A stretch of 23,229 nt of DNA from JBFMHP01 sp040752855 (GCA_040752855.1 JBFMHP010000010.1:1-23229), one strand, 5' to 3'; counted from the stretch's first letter, positions 8,266-16,507 are shown. Translations and numbers: made by a program. The notes: generated by a model not told the origin, from the sequence alone.

Positions 8266-8425
8266 GTCGGTCATCCGGGTCATACCGGAAGGCGGTTTGT
8301 GCGAGCAGCTGGGGCAAGATGCTGTCGGGAAGCGACAACCATCGAGGCTAAAACGAAGATGGGCTGTTGCCCATCCCAGGAAACGGCTTGTGCTAAAGAA
8401 AAGGGCGCCGCAGCGCCCTTTTTTG
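8266..8425 (+). ncRNA. Candidate small structured RNA ending in an intrinsic terminator
   Basis: The plus strand of this gene-free gap has a series of stem-loops: TCCGG/CCGGA (8274-8289), TGTCG/CGACA with loop GGAAG (8323-8337), GATGGGC/GCCCATC with loop TGTT (8358-8375), then GGGCGC/GCGCCC followed by six T (8403-8424). This is the layout of a trans-acting small RNA of about 160 nt. GGA triplets occur near 8287, in the loop at 8328-8330 and near 8379, reminiscent of CsrA/RsmA-binding RNAs, but no GacA box was found. No strong promoter hexamers are obvious. The final stem also serves as the cspA terminator on the other strand. Not a family I recognise. Confidence 0.3.
8397..8424 (-). terminator. 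Intrinsic terminator of cspA (works in both orientations)
   Basis: GGGCGC at 8403-8408 and GCGCCC at 8413-8418 enclose the loop CGCA. On the minus strand it follows the cspA stop by about 12 bases and is succeeded by TTTTCTTT. On the plus strand it is followed by six T. Confidence 0.8.
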
Positions 8426-8436
8426 CAGAAAGCTGA

Positions 8437-8646
8437 TTAGCGTGCAGTTACGTTGGCAGCTTGCAGGCCTTTCGGGCCGCGCTCGATTTCAAATGAAACG
8501 CTTTGACCTTCGTTCAGGGTCTTGTACCCGTCACTGGCAATGGCGCGGAAATGAACGAAAACGTCTTCGCCGCCATTGTCTTGAGTGATGAAGCCAAAGC
8601 CTTTTTCAGCGTTGAACCATTTAACAGTGCCAGTCAATTTAGACAT
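8437..8646 (-). CDS. cspA: Cold-shock domain protein (CspA family)
   Basis: A 69-residue single-domain nucleic-acid-binding protein, exactly the family size. RNP1 appears as KGFGFI at residues 15-20 and RNP2 as VFVHF at 29-33; the start GTVKWFNAEKG is diagnostic. Such proteins melt RNA secondary structure and act as RNA chaperones in the cytoplasm. The ATG is preceded by AAGGAG at ideal spacing. The gene is monocistronic: a terminator follows directly, and more than 200 bases of non-coding sequence precede it, compatible with the long structured 5' leader of cold-inducible csp genes. Which paralogue this is (cold-induced or constitutive) cannot be told; the symbol is used for the family. Confidence 0.95.
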   Translation of the reverse strand: MSKLTGTVKWFNAEKGFGFITQDNGGEDVFVHFRAIASDGYKTLNEGQSVSFEIERGPKGLQAANVTAR

Positions 8647-8880
8647 GATGTCTCCTTAAAAAATATTCATAGACGGCCCATGCAGTAGCATGCGCAGGTC
8701 AGCGGGAGGAATTACTTAATGACGACATACAACTAGAGAATGAAGGCCTTCAGGGCAACGGGTCTTAAAAAGCTTTAAGAAGGGATGCGGCGAAGTGTTT
8801 CAGTTTCAAATGTTACATCAGTAAGTCTGTTTCGGCAGACCCAGAGGCATAATAACAGAATTTGATAAAATGTATACCTT
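8647..8880 (-). promoter_or_regulatory. Leader and promoter region of cspA
   Basis: This gene-free stretch lies between cspA (minus) and the ATP-grasp gene (plus), so it must contain both divergent promoters. It includes an AT-rich part at 8850-8880 and an inverted CTTAAAAAGCTTTAAG near 8764-8779. A long 5' untranslated leader is usual for cold-shock genes and would fit. I could not identify convincing -35/-10 hexamers on either strand. Confidence 0.35.
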
Positions 8881-8999
8881 TATAGTTCGCGCAAGACAAA
8901 AAGCACCGCGCGATCCATTCCGCTTGCCACCACCGCCGCAACCACTATCATATGGCACATCCTGCACCCGGCTTTTCACGAGATTTCAACACACACTGT

Positions 9000-9785
9000 A
9001 TGCGGCTCGTGTCCTTCGATGCGCTTCGTACCCTCGGCATGCCCGATGTCCGGCATATCAAGCCCGAACTCATGTTCCGTGAAAAAGAGCTGATTCAAAA
9101 CGCCGACTGGCTGCTGTTTCCGGAATACTGGCAGATCAACACCCTGGTCTACGGGCTGAAGTCGCGCATCTTTCCCAGCCCAGCCGCCTATCACCTGGGC
9201 CATGACAAGATCGAACAGACCCGGCTGTTCGAGATGATCGCCCCAGCGCATGTCCCGCTGACCTTGATCCTGGGCAACACCCCAGCCAATCAGGACAGCA
9301 TCCTGGAACAATTGGATTTCCCCTTCGTGGCCAAGGAGCCGAAAAACTCCATGGGCCGCGGCGTGTTCCTGATCGAAGACCGCCACCAGTTCGCGCAGTA
9401 TTGCGCCAGGAACGACATCCTCTACATTCAGGAATATCTGCCCATCGACCGCGACCTGCGCCTAGTGCTGATCGGCACGAAGGTGGTGGGCGGCTACTGG
9501 CGCGTCGGCGAGGGCTTTCACAACAATGTCGCCCAGGGGGGGCGCATCGTCCCAGGTCCGATCCCGGAGAGCGCCCGCGCGCTGGTCGAACAGATCGCCG
9601 CGACCACCGGCATCGATCACGCGGGCTTCGACATCGCCATGGTCGGCGAGCATTGTTATCTGCTGGAATTCAACCGCCTGTTCGGCACCCAAGGCATCCA
9701 GGAGCTCGGCATCAACTGCAATGCACTGATCCTTGAGTATCTCGCCGGGAAGACTAACCCACCTCCACCTCTCGGGAAGATTTGA
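9000..9785 (+). CDS. RimK-like ATP-grasp protein
   Basis: A 261-residue ATP-grasp enzyme, the class that joins a carboxylate to an amine or thiol through an acyl phosphate. FVAKEPKNSMGRG at 109-121 supplies the ATP-binding Lys112 and glycine-rich loop. YIQEYLPIDRDLRLV at 142-156 gives Glu145 and the RDLR segment. FHNNVAQGG at 173-181 and LLEFNRLFGTQG at 221-232 (metal ligands Glu223 and Asn225) complete the site. The N-terminal part with LGHDKIEQTR resembles RimK-type proteins. The substrate is unknown. I favour ATG 9000 because MRLVSFDALRTLG matches where I recall the family beginning; an in-frame ATG at 8952 is possible, and neither has a clear ribosome site. exonuclease I follows 67 bp downstream. 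Confidence 0.82.
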   Translation: MRLVSFDALRTLGMPDVRHIKPELMFREKELIQNADWLLFPEYWQINTLVYGLKSRIFPSPAAYHLGHDKIEQTRLFEMIAPAHVPLTLILGNTPANQDSILEQLDFPFVAKEPKNSMGRGVFLIEDRHQFAQYCARNDILYIQEYLPIDRDLRLVLIGTKVVGGYWRVGEGFHNNVAQGGRIVPGPIPESARALVEQIAATTGIDHAGFDIAMVGEHCYLLEFNRLFGTQGIQELGINCNALILEYLAGKTNPPPPLGKI

Positions 9786-9852
9786 GCTAGTCGCGGCGAG
9801 GATTCGTGCTAGATTAATCCTATACGCCAACGCCCTTAAATATAAGAAAACG

Positions 9853-11259
9853 ATGACCGAGCAGACCTTCTACTGGTACGACTACGAGGCCTTCGGTCTC
9901 GATCCGATGACCGACCGCCTGACCCAGTTCGGAGGCGTGCGCACCGACGCGGACTTCAACATCATCGGCGAGCCGCTGATGCTCTACTGCAAACCCTCGG
10001 ACGAATACCTGCCCAATCCTGCCTCGTGCCTGATCACCGGCATCACCCCGCAGCAGGCCCTCGCCCGCGGCATCCCCGAGATCGAATTCATCCGTCGCAT
10101 CAACGAGGAATTCAGCCAACCCAACACCTGCGTGCTCGGCTACAACAATCTGCGTTTCGACGACGAATTCACCCGCTACACGCTCTACCGCAACCTGCTC
10201 GACCCCTACGCCCGCGAGTGGCAGAACGGCTGCTCGCGCTGGGACCTGCTCGATGTGGTGCGCATGACCCGCGCTCTGCGCCCGGAAGGCATTGTGTGGC
10301 CGACCAGTCCCGAGGGACTGCCCAGCGTGCGCCTGGAGGATCTCACCGTGGCCAACGGCATCGAGCACGCCTCGGCCCACGATGCCCTCTCCGATGTCCA
10401 TGCCACGCTTGCGGTGGCGCGCCTGATCCGCGAAAAGCAGCCCAAGCTGTTCGACTTCGCCCTCCAAAACCGCAGCAAGCAGAAGGTGCTGCAGATGCTC
10501 AATCTGCGCGACCAGCGCCCGGTGATTCACATCACCGGCATGTACCCGGCGGAAAAGGGCAATATGGCCGTGGTGATGCCGCTGGCCATGCATCCGGTGA
10601 ACAAGAACGGCGTGATCGTTTATGATCTCAGCGTCGATCCCAAAGATCTCATCGCCCTCGGCCCCAAAAAAATCCACGAACGGCTGTTCACGCGCAACGA
10701 CGAACTGCCCGAAGGCGTGGCGCGCATCCCGCTCAAGGTGGTACACGCCAACCGCTGCCCGGTGATCGCGCCGATCACCACGCTCGATGGGGCGGCGGCC
10801 AAACGCTACGGCATCGATCTCAACGTCTGCCGCCGCAATCTGGAGATGATCAAACACGAGAAGACTCTGGCGCAGAAGGTGCAGAAGGTCTTCACCGAGA
10901 GCGAATTCGAACCGCACACCGACCCCGATCACATGCTCTACGGCGGCCCGTTCTTCGGCGACGACGATCGCGCGCACATGCGCGAGATCCAGCACATGCG
11001 CCCGGAGGAACTTGGCACCTTCGAGCCACGCTTCAGCGATAAGCGTTTACCGGAGATGCTGTTCCGGCTGCGCGCGCGCAACTATCCCGAGACCTTGAAT
11101 GAAGCCGAGCGGGAGCGCTGGCGGAAATTCCGCTACAGCCGCCTCAAGCTCGATGACTATTTCGCCCAGATCGCGCAGCTGCGCCAGGAACCCGGCCGCG
11201 GCCCGCGCGATCAGGCGATACTCGATGAACTCGAGGTATACGGGCGGCAACTGGCCTGA
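9853..11259 (+). CDS. sbcB: Exonuclease I (3'-5' single-strand DNA exonuclease)
   Basis: Degrades single-stranded DNA from 3' ends; acts in recombination and mismatch repair and binds the SSB C-terminal tail. The 468-residue protein has the DnaQ-type catalytic core: YWYDYEAFGLDP gives Asp10 and Glu12, NLRFDDEF the second acidic site, and HASAHDALSDVHAT the HxxxxD end of the DEDDh set. Exonuclease I-specific SH3-like and helical domains follow, including LYGGPFFGDDDR. The upstream in-frame ATG at 9733 would overlap the previous gene and add 40 residues of non-family sequence, so the ATG at 9853 is chosen. Its ribosome site is weak (TAAGAAAACG). Likely co-transcribed with the ATP-grasp gene. 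Confidence 0.95.
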   Translation: MTEQTFYWYDYEAFGLDPMTDRLTQFGGVRTDADFNIIGEPLMLYCKPSDEYLPNPASCLITGITPQQALARGIPEIEFIRRINEEFSQPNTCVLGYNNLRFDDEFTRYTLYRNLLDPYAREWQNGCSRWDLLDVVRMTRALRPEGIVWPTSPEGLPSVRLEDLTVANGIEHASAHDALSDVHATLAVARLIREKQPKLFDFALQNRSKQKVLQMLNLRDQRPVIHITGMYPAEKGNMAVVMPLAMHPVNKNGVIVYDLSVDPKDLIALGPKKIHERLFTRNDELPEGVARIPLKVVHANRCPVIAPITTLDGAAAKRYGIDLNVCRRNLEMIKHEKTLAQKVQKVFTESEFEPHTDPDHMLYGGPFFGDDDRAHMREIQHMRPEELGTFEPRFSDKRLPEMLFRLRARNYPETLNEAERERWRKFRYSRLKLDDYFAQIAQLRQEPGRGPRDQAILDELEVYGRQLA

Positions 11260-11311
11260 CCGGCGGCCTCAGGCACGGATGGCGATTGATTAAAGCCCAG
11301 CTGCATGAAGT

Positions 11312-11358
11312 TGCATCCCCCACCCTTGCCCTCCCCCGTCAAGGGGGAGGGAATGCAT
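11312..11358. repeat. Long G/C-biased hairpin between sbcB and the GGDEF-EAL gene
   Basis: CCCTCCCCC at 11329-11337 and GGGGGAGGG at 11343-11351 form a perfect 9-bp stem with loop GTCAA, and an outer TGCAT/ATGCA pair lies at 11312-11316 and 11354-11358. It resembles the dispersed CCCTCCCC-type palindromes of many proteobacterial intergenic regions. With no T-tract it is a weak terminator candidate for sbcB. Confidence 0.55.
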
Positions 11359-11421
11359 CGCTTAAAGTACGTGCCATTCGCGTCACACCGATTGAACATG
11401 GGCGCCAACCGAGTGAGATAG

Positions 11422-14400
11422 ATGCTGCGATACCGACCCGTTGCCCTCGAATCCTGGCTCGCCCTGGCCTTCACCGCACTGTATGCGGCGATCGCCTACG
11501 GCGTTGAACTACCGGAGTATGCCAAGCACTGGTTCCATGATATCGCCTGGACGCTCGCCGCCGGCGCCGCCGGCGCGCGCTGCCTGACCGCCGCGCGCCG
11601 CTTGCACGACTTCCAGCGCACCAGCTGGCGCCTGTTCGCCCTGGGCTGTTTCGCCTGGACCGGCGGGATGCTGATCTGGGGTTATCAGGAACTCTGGCTG
11701 AGAAGCTACATTCCGTTTCCCGCCTGGTCCGACGCCGGTTTCCTGCTGTTGGCCCCGAGTTTCCTGCTCGGCTATTTGGTGTGGTACCTCACCGCGAAGA
11801 AAACCTCGCTGAACTGGTTGCAACTGAGCAAGGCCGGGATTCTGCTGAGCAGCTTGGCGATCATCCATATCATGGCCTTTCAGCCCTACTTCCAACAGCA
11901 GCCGGACCTGTGGCTTGGGATAACCGCCCTGGCCTATCCCATCCTCTACAACGGCGCGTTCCTCTATGGTCTGGTGCTGTTGTGGATGATCGACAGTCGC
12001 GCCACGCGCTACTCGCTCGGCCTGCTGACCGCCGGCCTGGGCGCGCACACCCTGGCCAATTCGCTCTATGCCTACCAACTGCTCGGCGAACAATACGCGG
12101 TGGGTGGCTATCTCGACGTGATGTGGGTCCTGGGCTTCGCCCTGATCTATCTGGCGGCGGCCCAGCAGACCCGGATGAGTGCGGACGCAAGCGCCACGCC
12201 GAGGGTGTTCCTGACCGAGATCCCCTATGACGCCATCATCACGGGACTGAGCATGCTCGCGATCGTGGTATTCGGCATCTTGTGGCGCGAACGCTTCAGC
12301 CTCGCAACCCTGTATCTGCTTGCGCCCACCGCGTTTCTCCTGATCATCTTCCTGACCTTGCGCGAACTGGCCAGCCACCGCCACGAAAGCCACATCAAGC
12401 GTGAACTGCATCGAAGCCGGGAGGCGCTGGCGGAGGTGCTGGACACCGTGCCCTGCGGCGTGGAGGAGATCGACACCGACGGCATCATTCGTTACAGCAA
12501 CCGCGCCCACCACGAGATCCTCGGCTATGACTATGGCGAGCTGCCCGGCAAGCACATCGCCGACTTCGCGCCCAGCGAGGAAAAGCGCGAAGAGCTCAGG
12601 CGCGACCTCGCCCATCTGGTCCAGGCGCAACCCGAGCCGACACCCTATGTTCTCTTGAACCTGCGCAAGGACGGCCGCCTGATCCTGATGCAGGTCGACT
12701 GGAACTACAAACGCGACGAGCGGGGAAACCTGATCGGCTTCACCTCCATCCTCACCGACATCACCGCAAAGCGCTTCGCCGAAGACCAGCTCAAACAGGC
12801 CGCGGCGGTGTTCGAAAACACGGTCGAGGGCGTGATGATCACCGACGACCAGGCCAGAATCGTCGCCGTCAACCAGGCCTTCACCGAGATCACCGGCTAC
12901 CAGGAGGAGGAGGTGCTCGGGAAGAACCCGCGCCTGCTGCGCTCCGATCATCACGATGCGGCCTTTTTCGATGCGATGTGGGACACCCTCCGCAGGGAAG
13001 GCGCCTGGCGCGGCGAGATCTGGAACCGGCGCAAGAACGGCGAGGTGTTTCCGGTCTGGCAGGCCATCAGCGCGATCAAGGATGATAAGGACCAGGTCAT
13101 CAATTACGTCTCGGTCTTCTCCGACATCTCCAGCCTCAAGCAGGCCCAGCAACGCCTGAACTATCTCGCCCAGCACGATCCGCTCACCGGCCTGCCCAAC
13201 CGCCTGCTGTTTGAGGACCGACTGAGCCAGGCCATACAGCGCGCCGCGCGCGAGCAGCTGCTGGCCGCCGTGATGTTCATCGATCTCGACCGCTTCAAGA
13301 ACATCAACGACAGCCTCGGCCACGCCGTCGGCGACGCGCTGCTGAAAGAAACGGCCCAACGGCTGCGCGAGACCATCCGCAAGGAAGACACCGTCGCCCG
13401 CCTGGGCGGCGATGAATTCGTCATCATCGCCGAGGCCTTCCACGAGGCCGCCGACGCCGCCCAGCTCGCGCGCAAGCTCATCGAAGCCTTCGCCCAGCCG
13501 TTCCTTATCAAGGAGCACGAGTTGCATATGACGCTCAGCATCGGCATCAGCCTCTACCCGCGCGACGGCGATGACATCGCCAGCCTGCTCAAGCACGCCG
13601 ATATCGCGCTCTACCGGGTGAAGCAGAGCGGGCGCAACAATTTCCAGTTCTACACCGAAGAGATGACCTACGCGGTGCTCGATCGCATCCGCATGGAATC
13701 GGAGCTGCGCCGCGCCTTCGATCAGGGCGAGCTGTGCGTGTACTACCAGCCGCAGATCGATATGGCCGAGCAGCGCCTGGTGAGTGTCGAGGCGCTGCTG
13801 CGCTGGCGCCGGCCCAACGGCGAGCTGATCCCCCCGGAACGCTTCATCCCCTTGGCCGAAGACACCGGCCAGATCATCGCGATCGGCGCCTGGGTGCTGG
13901 AGCAGGCCTGTCGGCAATTCATGGCATGGCGCGCGGAGGGTTTCATGCTGATGGGCATCGCCGTGAATGTCTCGGGCCTGCAATTCCAGCGCCCGGACTT
14001 CTGCGAGACGGTGCGCCGCACCGTCGAGCAGACCGGCATCCCGCCCGGCTGCCTGGAACTGGAGATCACCGAGAATTGCATCATGCAACCCGAGCAACAG
14101 GCGCAGGCGACCCTCGCCGAGCTGGAACGGCTCGGGGTAAAGGTCTCCATCGATGACTTCGGCACCGGCTACTCCTCATTGACCTACCTCAAACGCCTGG
14201 CGGTCGACAAATTGAAGATCGACCGGTCCTTCGTCACGGACATCCCGCACGACCCGGACAGCATCGCCATCGTCCGCGCGGTGATCGCGCTCGGGCAGGT
14301 GATGAAGCTCGATGTCATCGCCGAAGGCGTGGAGACCTGGGACCAACACGCGATGCTGCTGAGCCAAGGCTGCCAGCTCGCCCAGGGCTACTACTTCAGC

Positions 14401-14478
14401 CAGCCGCTGCCGCCCGACGAGCTGCGGCCGCTGCTCGAGGAATTCCCGGCGCAGCCGCGCCCCGAGAACCAGTCTTGA
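11422..14478 (+). CDS. Membrane PAS-PAS-GGDEF-EAL cyclic-di-GMP protein
   Basis: A 1018-residue inner-membrane signalling protein. Residues 1-315 form about eight to nine hydrophobic helices (a multi-helix sensor of MASE-like size), followed by a short coiled linker. PAS 1 lies at about 335-450 and PAS 2 at about 458-573. GGDEF spans about 580-745 with intact GGDEF at 662-666 and an RKED inhibitory site at 653-656, five residues upstream. EAL spans about 755-1005 with EALLRW at 790-795, ELEITEN, IDDFGTGYSS, KIDRSF and AEGVET. Both catalytic sites look intact, so synthesis and hydrolysis of c-di-GMP are both possible; the net activity is not predictable. No good Shine-Dalgarno is visible before the ATG. 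Confidence 0.93.
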   Translation: MLRYRPVALESWLALAFTALYAAIAYGVELPEYAKHWFHDIAWTLAAGAAGARCLTAARRLHDFQRTSWRLFALGCFAWTGGMLIWGYQELWLRSYIPFPAWSDAGFLLLAPSFLLGYLVWYLTAKKTSLNWLQLSKAGILLSSLAIIHIMAFQPYFQQQPDLWLGITALAYPILYNGAFLYGLVLLWMIDSRATRYSLGLLTAGLGAHTLANSLYAYQLLGEQYAVGGYLDVMWVLGFALIYLAAAQQTRMSADASATPRVFLTEIPYDAIITGLSMLAIVVFGILWRERFSLATLYLLAPTAFLLIIFLTLRELASHRHESHIKRELHRSREALAEVLDTVPCGVEEIDTDGIIRYSNRAHHEILGYDYGELPGKHIADFAPSEEKREELRRDLAHLVQAQPEPTPYVLLNLRKDGRLILMQVDWNYKRDERGNLIGFTSILTDITAKRFAEDQLKQAAAVFENTVEGVMITDDQARIVAVNQAFTEITGYQEEEVLGKNPRLLRSDHHDAAFFDAMWDTLRREGAWRGEIWNRRKNGEVFPVWQAISAIKDDKDQVINYVSVFSDISSLKQAQQRLNYLAQHDPLTGLPNRLLFEDRLSQAIQRAAREQLLAAVMFIDLDRFKNINDSLGHAVGDALLKETAQRLRETIRKEDTVARLGGDEFVIIAEAFHEAADAAQLARKLIEAFAQPFLIKEHELHMTLSIGISLYPRDGDDIASLLKHADIALYRVKQSGRNNFQFYTEEMTYAVLDRIRMESELRRAFDQGELCVYYQPQIDMAEQRLVSVEALLRWRRPNGELIPPERFIPLAEDTGQIIAIGAWVLEQACRQFMAWRAEGFMLMGIAVNVSGLQFQRPDFCETVRRTVEQTGIPPGCLELEITENCIMQPEQQAQATLAELERLGVKVSIDDFGTGYSSLTYLKRLAVDKLKIDRSFVTDIPHDPDSIAIVRAVIALGQVMKLDVIAEGVETWDQHAMLLSQGCQLAQGYYFSQPLPPDELRPLLEEFPAQPRPENQS

Positions 14479-14502
14479 CTTAGTCTAAATCCTTGCTAGA
14501 GT
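14475..14502 (+). promoter_or_regulatory. Possible sigma70 promoter with overlapping GACTTAGTC palindrome
   Basis: TTGACT at 14475-14480, a 16-base spacer and TAGAGT at 14497-14502 with the extended element TG two bases upstream form a reasonable promoter for the small exported protein. The dyad GACT-T-AGTC (14477-14485) overlaps the -35 box and could be an operator. Both are visual predictions. Confidence 0.35.
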
Positions 14503-14545
14503 AGAAGCTGACTATAACGGTCAAATTACTCCCCGGAGGACTACC

Positions 14546-14803
14546 ATGAGTACCCGTATTGCAAGCGCCGCCACCCTGCTGCTCGGCACCCTATTTTCCG
14601 CCAGCGTCATGGCTGGCGGCCCCGAGTGCGACTCCATGAAACAGAGCGGCCACGAACACAGCGCCGAATACCACAAACAGGTCATGCCCGAGGGCCATCC
14701 GCCGCTGAGCTGGGAGCAGTCCAAGCCCGCCGGCCAAGCCGACGACAAGGCCTCCCATCAGCCGGTACCGGCCGCCGACAAGAAACCTGCGGTCAGCATC
14801 TAA
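14546..14803 (+). CDS. Small exported protein of unknown function
   Basis: An 85-residue protein with a convincing Sec signal peptide: positively charged start, hydrophobic core AATLLLGTLFSASV, and VMA before a likely cleavage near residue 23. The mature part is about 62 residues, polar, with one cysteine, several histidines (HEHSAEYHKQ) and a lysine/proline/alanine-rich tail. I do not recognise a domain. A strong GGAGG lies seven bases before the ATG, so the gene is probably well translated. A putative promoter with an internal palindrome precedes it, implying its own regulation rather than read-through from the GGDEF-EAL gene. The single Cys and His cluster could bind metal, but that is only suggestive. 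Confidence 0.8.
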   Translation: MSTRIASAATLLLGTLFSASVMAGGPECDSMKQSGHEHSAEYHKQVMPEGHPPLSWEQSKPAGQADDKASHQPVPAADKKPAVSI

Positions 14804-14851
14804 CAGCTTGCTGAAATAAGGTTTTTAGTCCTTTCTCCACAGGGAAGGATA

Positions 14852-14883
14852 GGATGAGGGGATAAAAATCTATCCCCTCATCC
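14852..14883. terminator. Symmetrical hairpin between convergent genes
   Basis: GGATGAGGGGATA at 14852-14864 and TATCCCCTCATCC at 14871-14883 form a perfect 13-bp stem around AAAATC. It lies between the stop of the small exported protein and the end of hemG, where a bidirectional terminator is expected, but no T-run follows on either strand. It may be a Rho-type or 3'-end-protecting structure. Confidence 0.5.
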
Positions 14884-14890
14884 CCGCCAG

Positions 14891-15478
14891 TTAGACTCGG
14901 GTTCCAAAGTTCGTCCTACCTCCTCCATCCCTGTACTCACTGCCGGTGACCACCATACGGCTCAATCGCCGTCCGAACTCCTCCACCTGCCCCCAATCGG
15001 TAAATTCCACCACCGACTTCGGATCGGTCGGCCCGCCGGTCAGCCACATGATGACGCGGATGATGGCCCGATCGAGCGGTTTGTATACCGGATAGTTGAT
15101 CTTACCGGCGAACACCGCCACGGCGGCCGGTTGCCACGAAATACCCTTCAGGAACTTGCGCACATAGGGATTGGTCTCCGGCGCCGCCTTCCCCGGCTTG
15201 CGCGCCACCGCATTCACCGAAAAAAACGCCCCGTGTTTCTGCTGCAACACCGCATGATTGCGCTGGATGAATTCGCGCACATTGGGGCGGTGCTTGCCAT
15301 AGCGGATGCTGGCGCCGATCACGATCTTGTCGAACGCAGCCAGATCGACTTCGGTCGCCGCCTCCAACGCCTGCACGCACACCTGATGCGCGGCTTCTTC
15401 CAACACCGCTTGCAGGCGTCGGCAAATGGTCAACGTGTGTCCGTCGATGGTCGAATACAGGATCAGAAAGCGCGCCAT
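14891..15478 (-). CDS. hemG: Protoporphyrinogen IX oxidase HemG (menaquinone-dependent, flavodoxin type)
   Basis: Oxidises protoporphyrinogen IX to protoporphyrin IX in haem synthesis, passing electrons to the quinone pool, on the cytoplasmic face of the membrane. The 195 residues follow E. coli HemG closely from memory: flavodoxin FMN loop LILYSTIDGHT at 5-15, VIGASIRYG at 53-61, FFSVNAVARKP at 85-95, and the HemG-specific insert with IIRVIMWLTGGPTD around 139-152, then TDWGQVEEF. I use ATG 15476-15478 (MARFLILYS), aligned with the family start; an ATG three codons earlier is also open. The C-terminus is about 15 residues longer than E. coli HemG. It lies downstream of mak, separated by a BIME-like repeat. 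Confidence 0.92.
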   Translation of the reverse strand: MARFLILYSTIDGHTLTICRRLQAVLEEAAHQVCVQALEAATEVDLAAFDKIVIGASIRYGKHRPNVREFIQRNHAVLQQKHGAFFSVNAVARKPGKAAPETNPYVRKFLKGISWQPAAVAVFAGKINYPVYKPLDRAIIRVIMWLTGGPTDPKSVVEFTDWGQVEEFGRRLSRMVVTGSEYRDGGGRTNFGTRV

Positions 15479-15523
15479 GTTGCACACATCGTAATAATCA
15501 ACCCAACCGAGAACGCGCCCCTC

Positions 15524-15603
15524 CGTAGGAGCGAGCCATGCTCGCGAACCAAACCGCCTATGGACGAAACAACCCGCAATCGCCTGCAGGGCAGGCTCCT
15601 ACG
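15524..15603. repeat. BIME-like pair of inverted REP units between mak and hemG
   Basis: CGTAGGAGC at 15524-15532 and its complement GCTCCTACG at 15595-15603 clamp two internal hairpins: GCGAGC-CAT-GCTCGC at 15531-15545 and GCCTGC-AGG-GCAGGC at 15582-15596. This two-unit inverted architecture matches bacterial interspersed mosaic elements, and GTAGGAGCGAGC is a common REP core in Pseudomonas-like genomes. Such units often serve as mRNA 3'-end or gyrase sites. Confidence 0.7.
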
Positions 15604-15610
15604 ATTTCCT

Positions 15611-16507
15611 TTACACCTCATCCGCGCGCCACAATTGCGCGGCGCCGCGCACACCGGAGCTGTCGCCATGGACGTTTTTCAAAATCGGCGTGCGGAACTC
15701 ATCATTGAATACATACTTGGCCACCGCGGCGCGGCCCTCGGTGTAGAGCCGATCGATATTCGACAGGCCGCCGCCGAGCACCACGGCATCCGGATCGAGG
15801 ATATTGATCACCATCGCCAGCGCGCGGCCGAAGCGGTCGAAAAACCGCTGCATCGCATCCTCGGCCTGGGCATCGCCCTGTGCGGCGAGTGCGACGATTT
15901 TCTCGGCGGTAATCGTCTGCTCGGCATCGAGATGCGCCCGATAATCCCGCACCAGGCCGGGGCCCGAGATCAGGGTTTCGACACAGCCCTGATGACCGCA
16001 ATAACACGGCGGACCATCGAGTTCGAGGATGTTGTGCCCCCACTCGCCGGCGATGTATTGCTTGCCCTCGTGCAGCTGCCCGTGATGCACGATACCCCCG
16101 CCCACGCCCGTGCCCATGATCACGCCGAATACCATCGCGACATGACGGCCCGCCCCGTCACGCGCCTCGCTCAGCGCAAAGCAGTTGGCATCATTGGCGA
16201 TACGCACCGGCCGACTGAGAAAGCGTTGCAGGTCTTCAAACAGCGGTTTGCCGTTGAGGCAGATGGTGTTGCAATTTTTCATCACGCCGGTGCGGCTCGA
16301 GCGCGCCCCCGGCGTGCCGACACCGACCACGCAATGCCCGCCGACATCCTGCTCGAGATCTTCCACCAGCAAAGAGATTGTTTCCAGAATGGCCTTATAG
16401 CCGTGCTGTACCGGCGTCGGCACGCGCTTGCAGCAGATGATGTCGCCCTGGGCATCCATCACAATGCCTTCGGTCTTGGTGCCGCCCAGATCAATTCCGA
16501 TACGCAT
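15611..16507 (-). CDS. mak: ROK-family sugar kinase, fructokinase (Mak-like)
   Basis: ATP-dependent kinase that phosphorylates free fructose (and, weakly, mannose) in the cytoplasm. The 298 residues align well with E. coli Mak from memory. MRIGIDLGGTKTEG begins the phosphate loop, RIANDANCFA at 103-111 contains the catalytic Asp106, and GTGVGGG lies at 132-138. The ROK zinc motif is His158 with Cys168, Cys170 and Cys175 in CYCGHQGCVET. DPDAVVLGGGLSN and HGDSSGVRGAA near the end are Mak-like. ATG 16505-16507 is chosen for the family start; an upstream in-frame start at 16543 adds 12 atypical residues. Whether fructose is the true substrate, rather than another hexose, is a family-level inference. 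Confidence 0.88.
   Translation of the reverse strand: MRIGIDLGGTKTEGIVMDAQGDIICCKRVPTPVQHGYKAILETISLLVEDLEQDVGGHCVVGVGTPGARSSRTGVMKNCNTICLNGKPLFEDLQRFLSRPVRIANDANCFALSEARDGAGRHVAMVFGVIMGTGVGGGIVHHGQLHEGKQYIAGEWGHNILELDGPPCYCGHQGCVETLISGPGLVRDYRAHLDAEQTITAEKIVALAAQGDAQAEDAMQRFFDRFGRALAMVINILDPDAVVLGGGLSNIDRLYTEGRAAVAKYVFNDEFRTPILKNVHGDSSGVRGAAQLWRADEV

Noticed and set aside
8266..8425. Riboswitch for cspA or the thioredoxin gene
   Set aside because: The structured stretch lies downstream of cspA and on the opposite strand to both neighbouring genes, so it cannot be their 5' leader; small RNA is the better reading.
9733..9852. Extended N-terminus of exonuclease I
   Set aside because: The 40 extra residues overlap the previous gene and do not match the family; the catalytic domain starts right after ATG 9853.
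9820..10995. A 391-codon minus-strand frame
   Set aside because: Antisense to exonuclease I, which has an intact DEDDh catalytic set.
11509..14097. An 862-codon open frame on the minus strand
   Set aside because: Antisense shadow of the GGDEF-EAL gene, whose domains and motifs are clear. The minus product is a repetitive V/A/G/D/Q-rich sequence without a domain.
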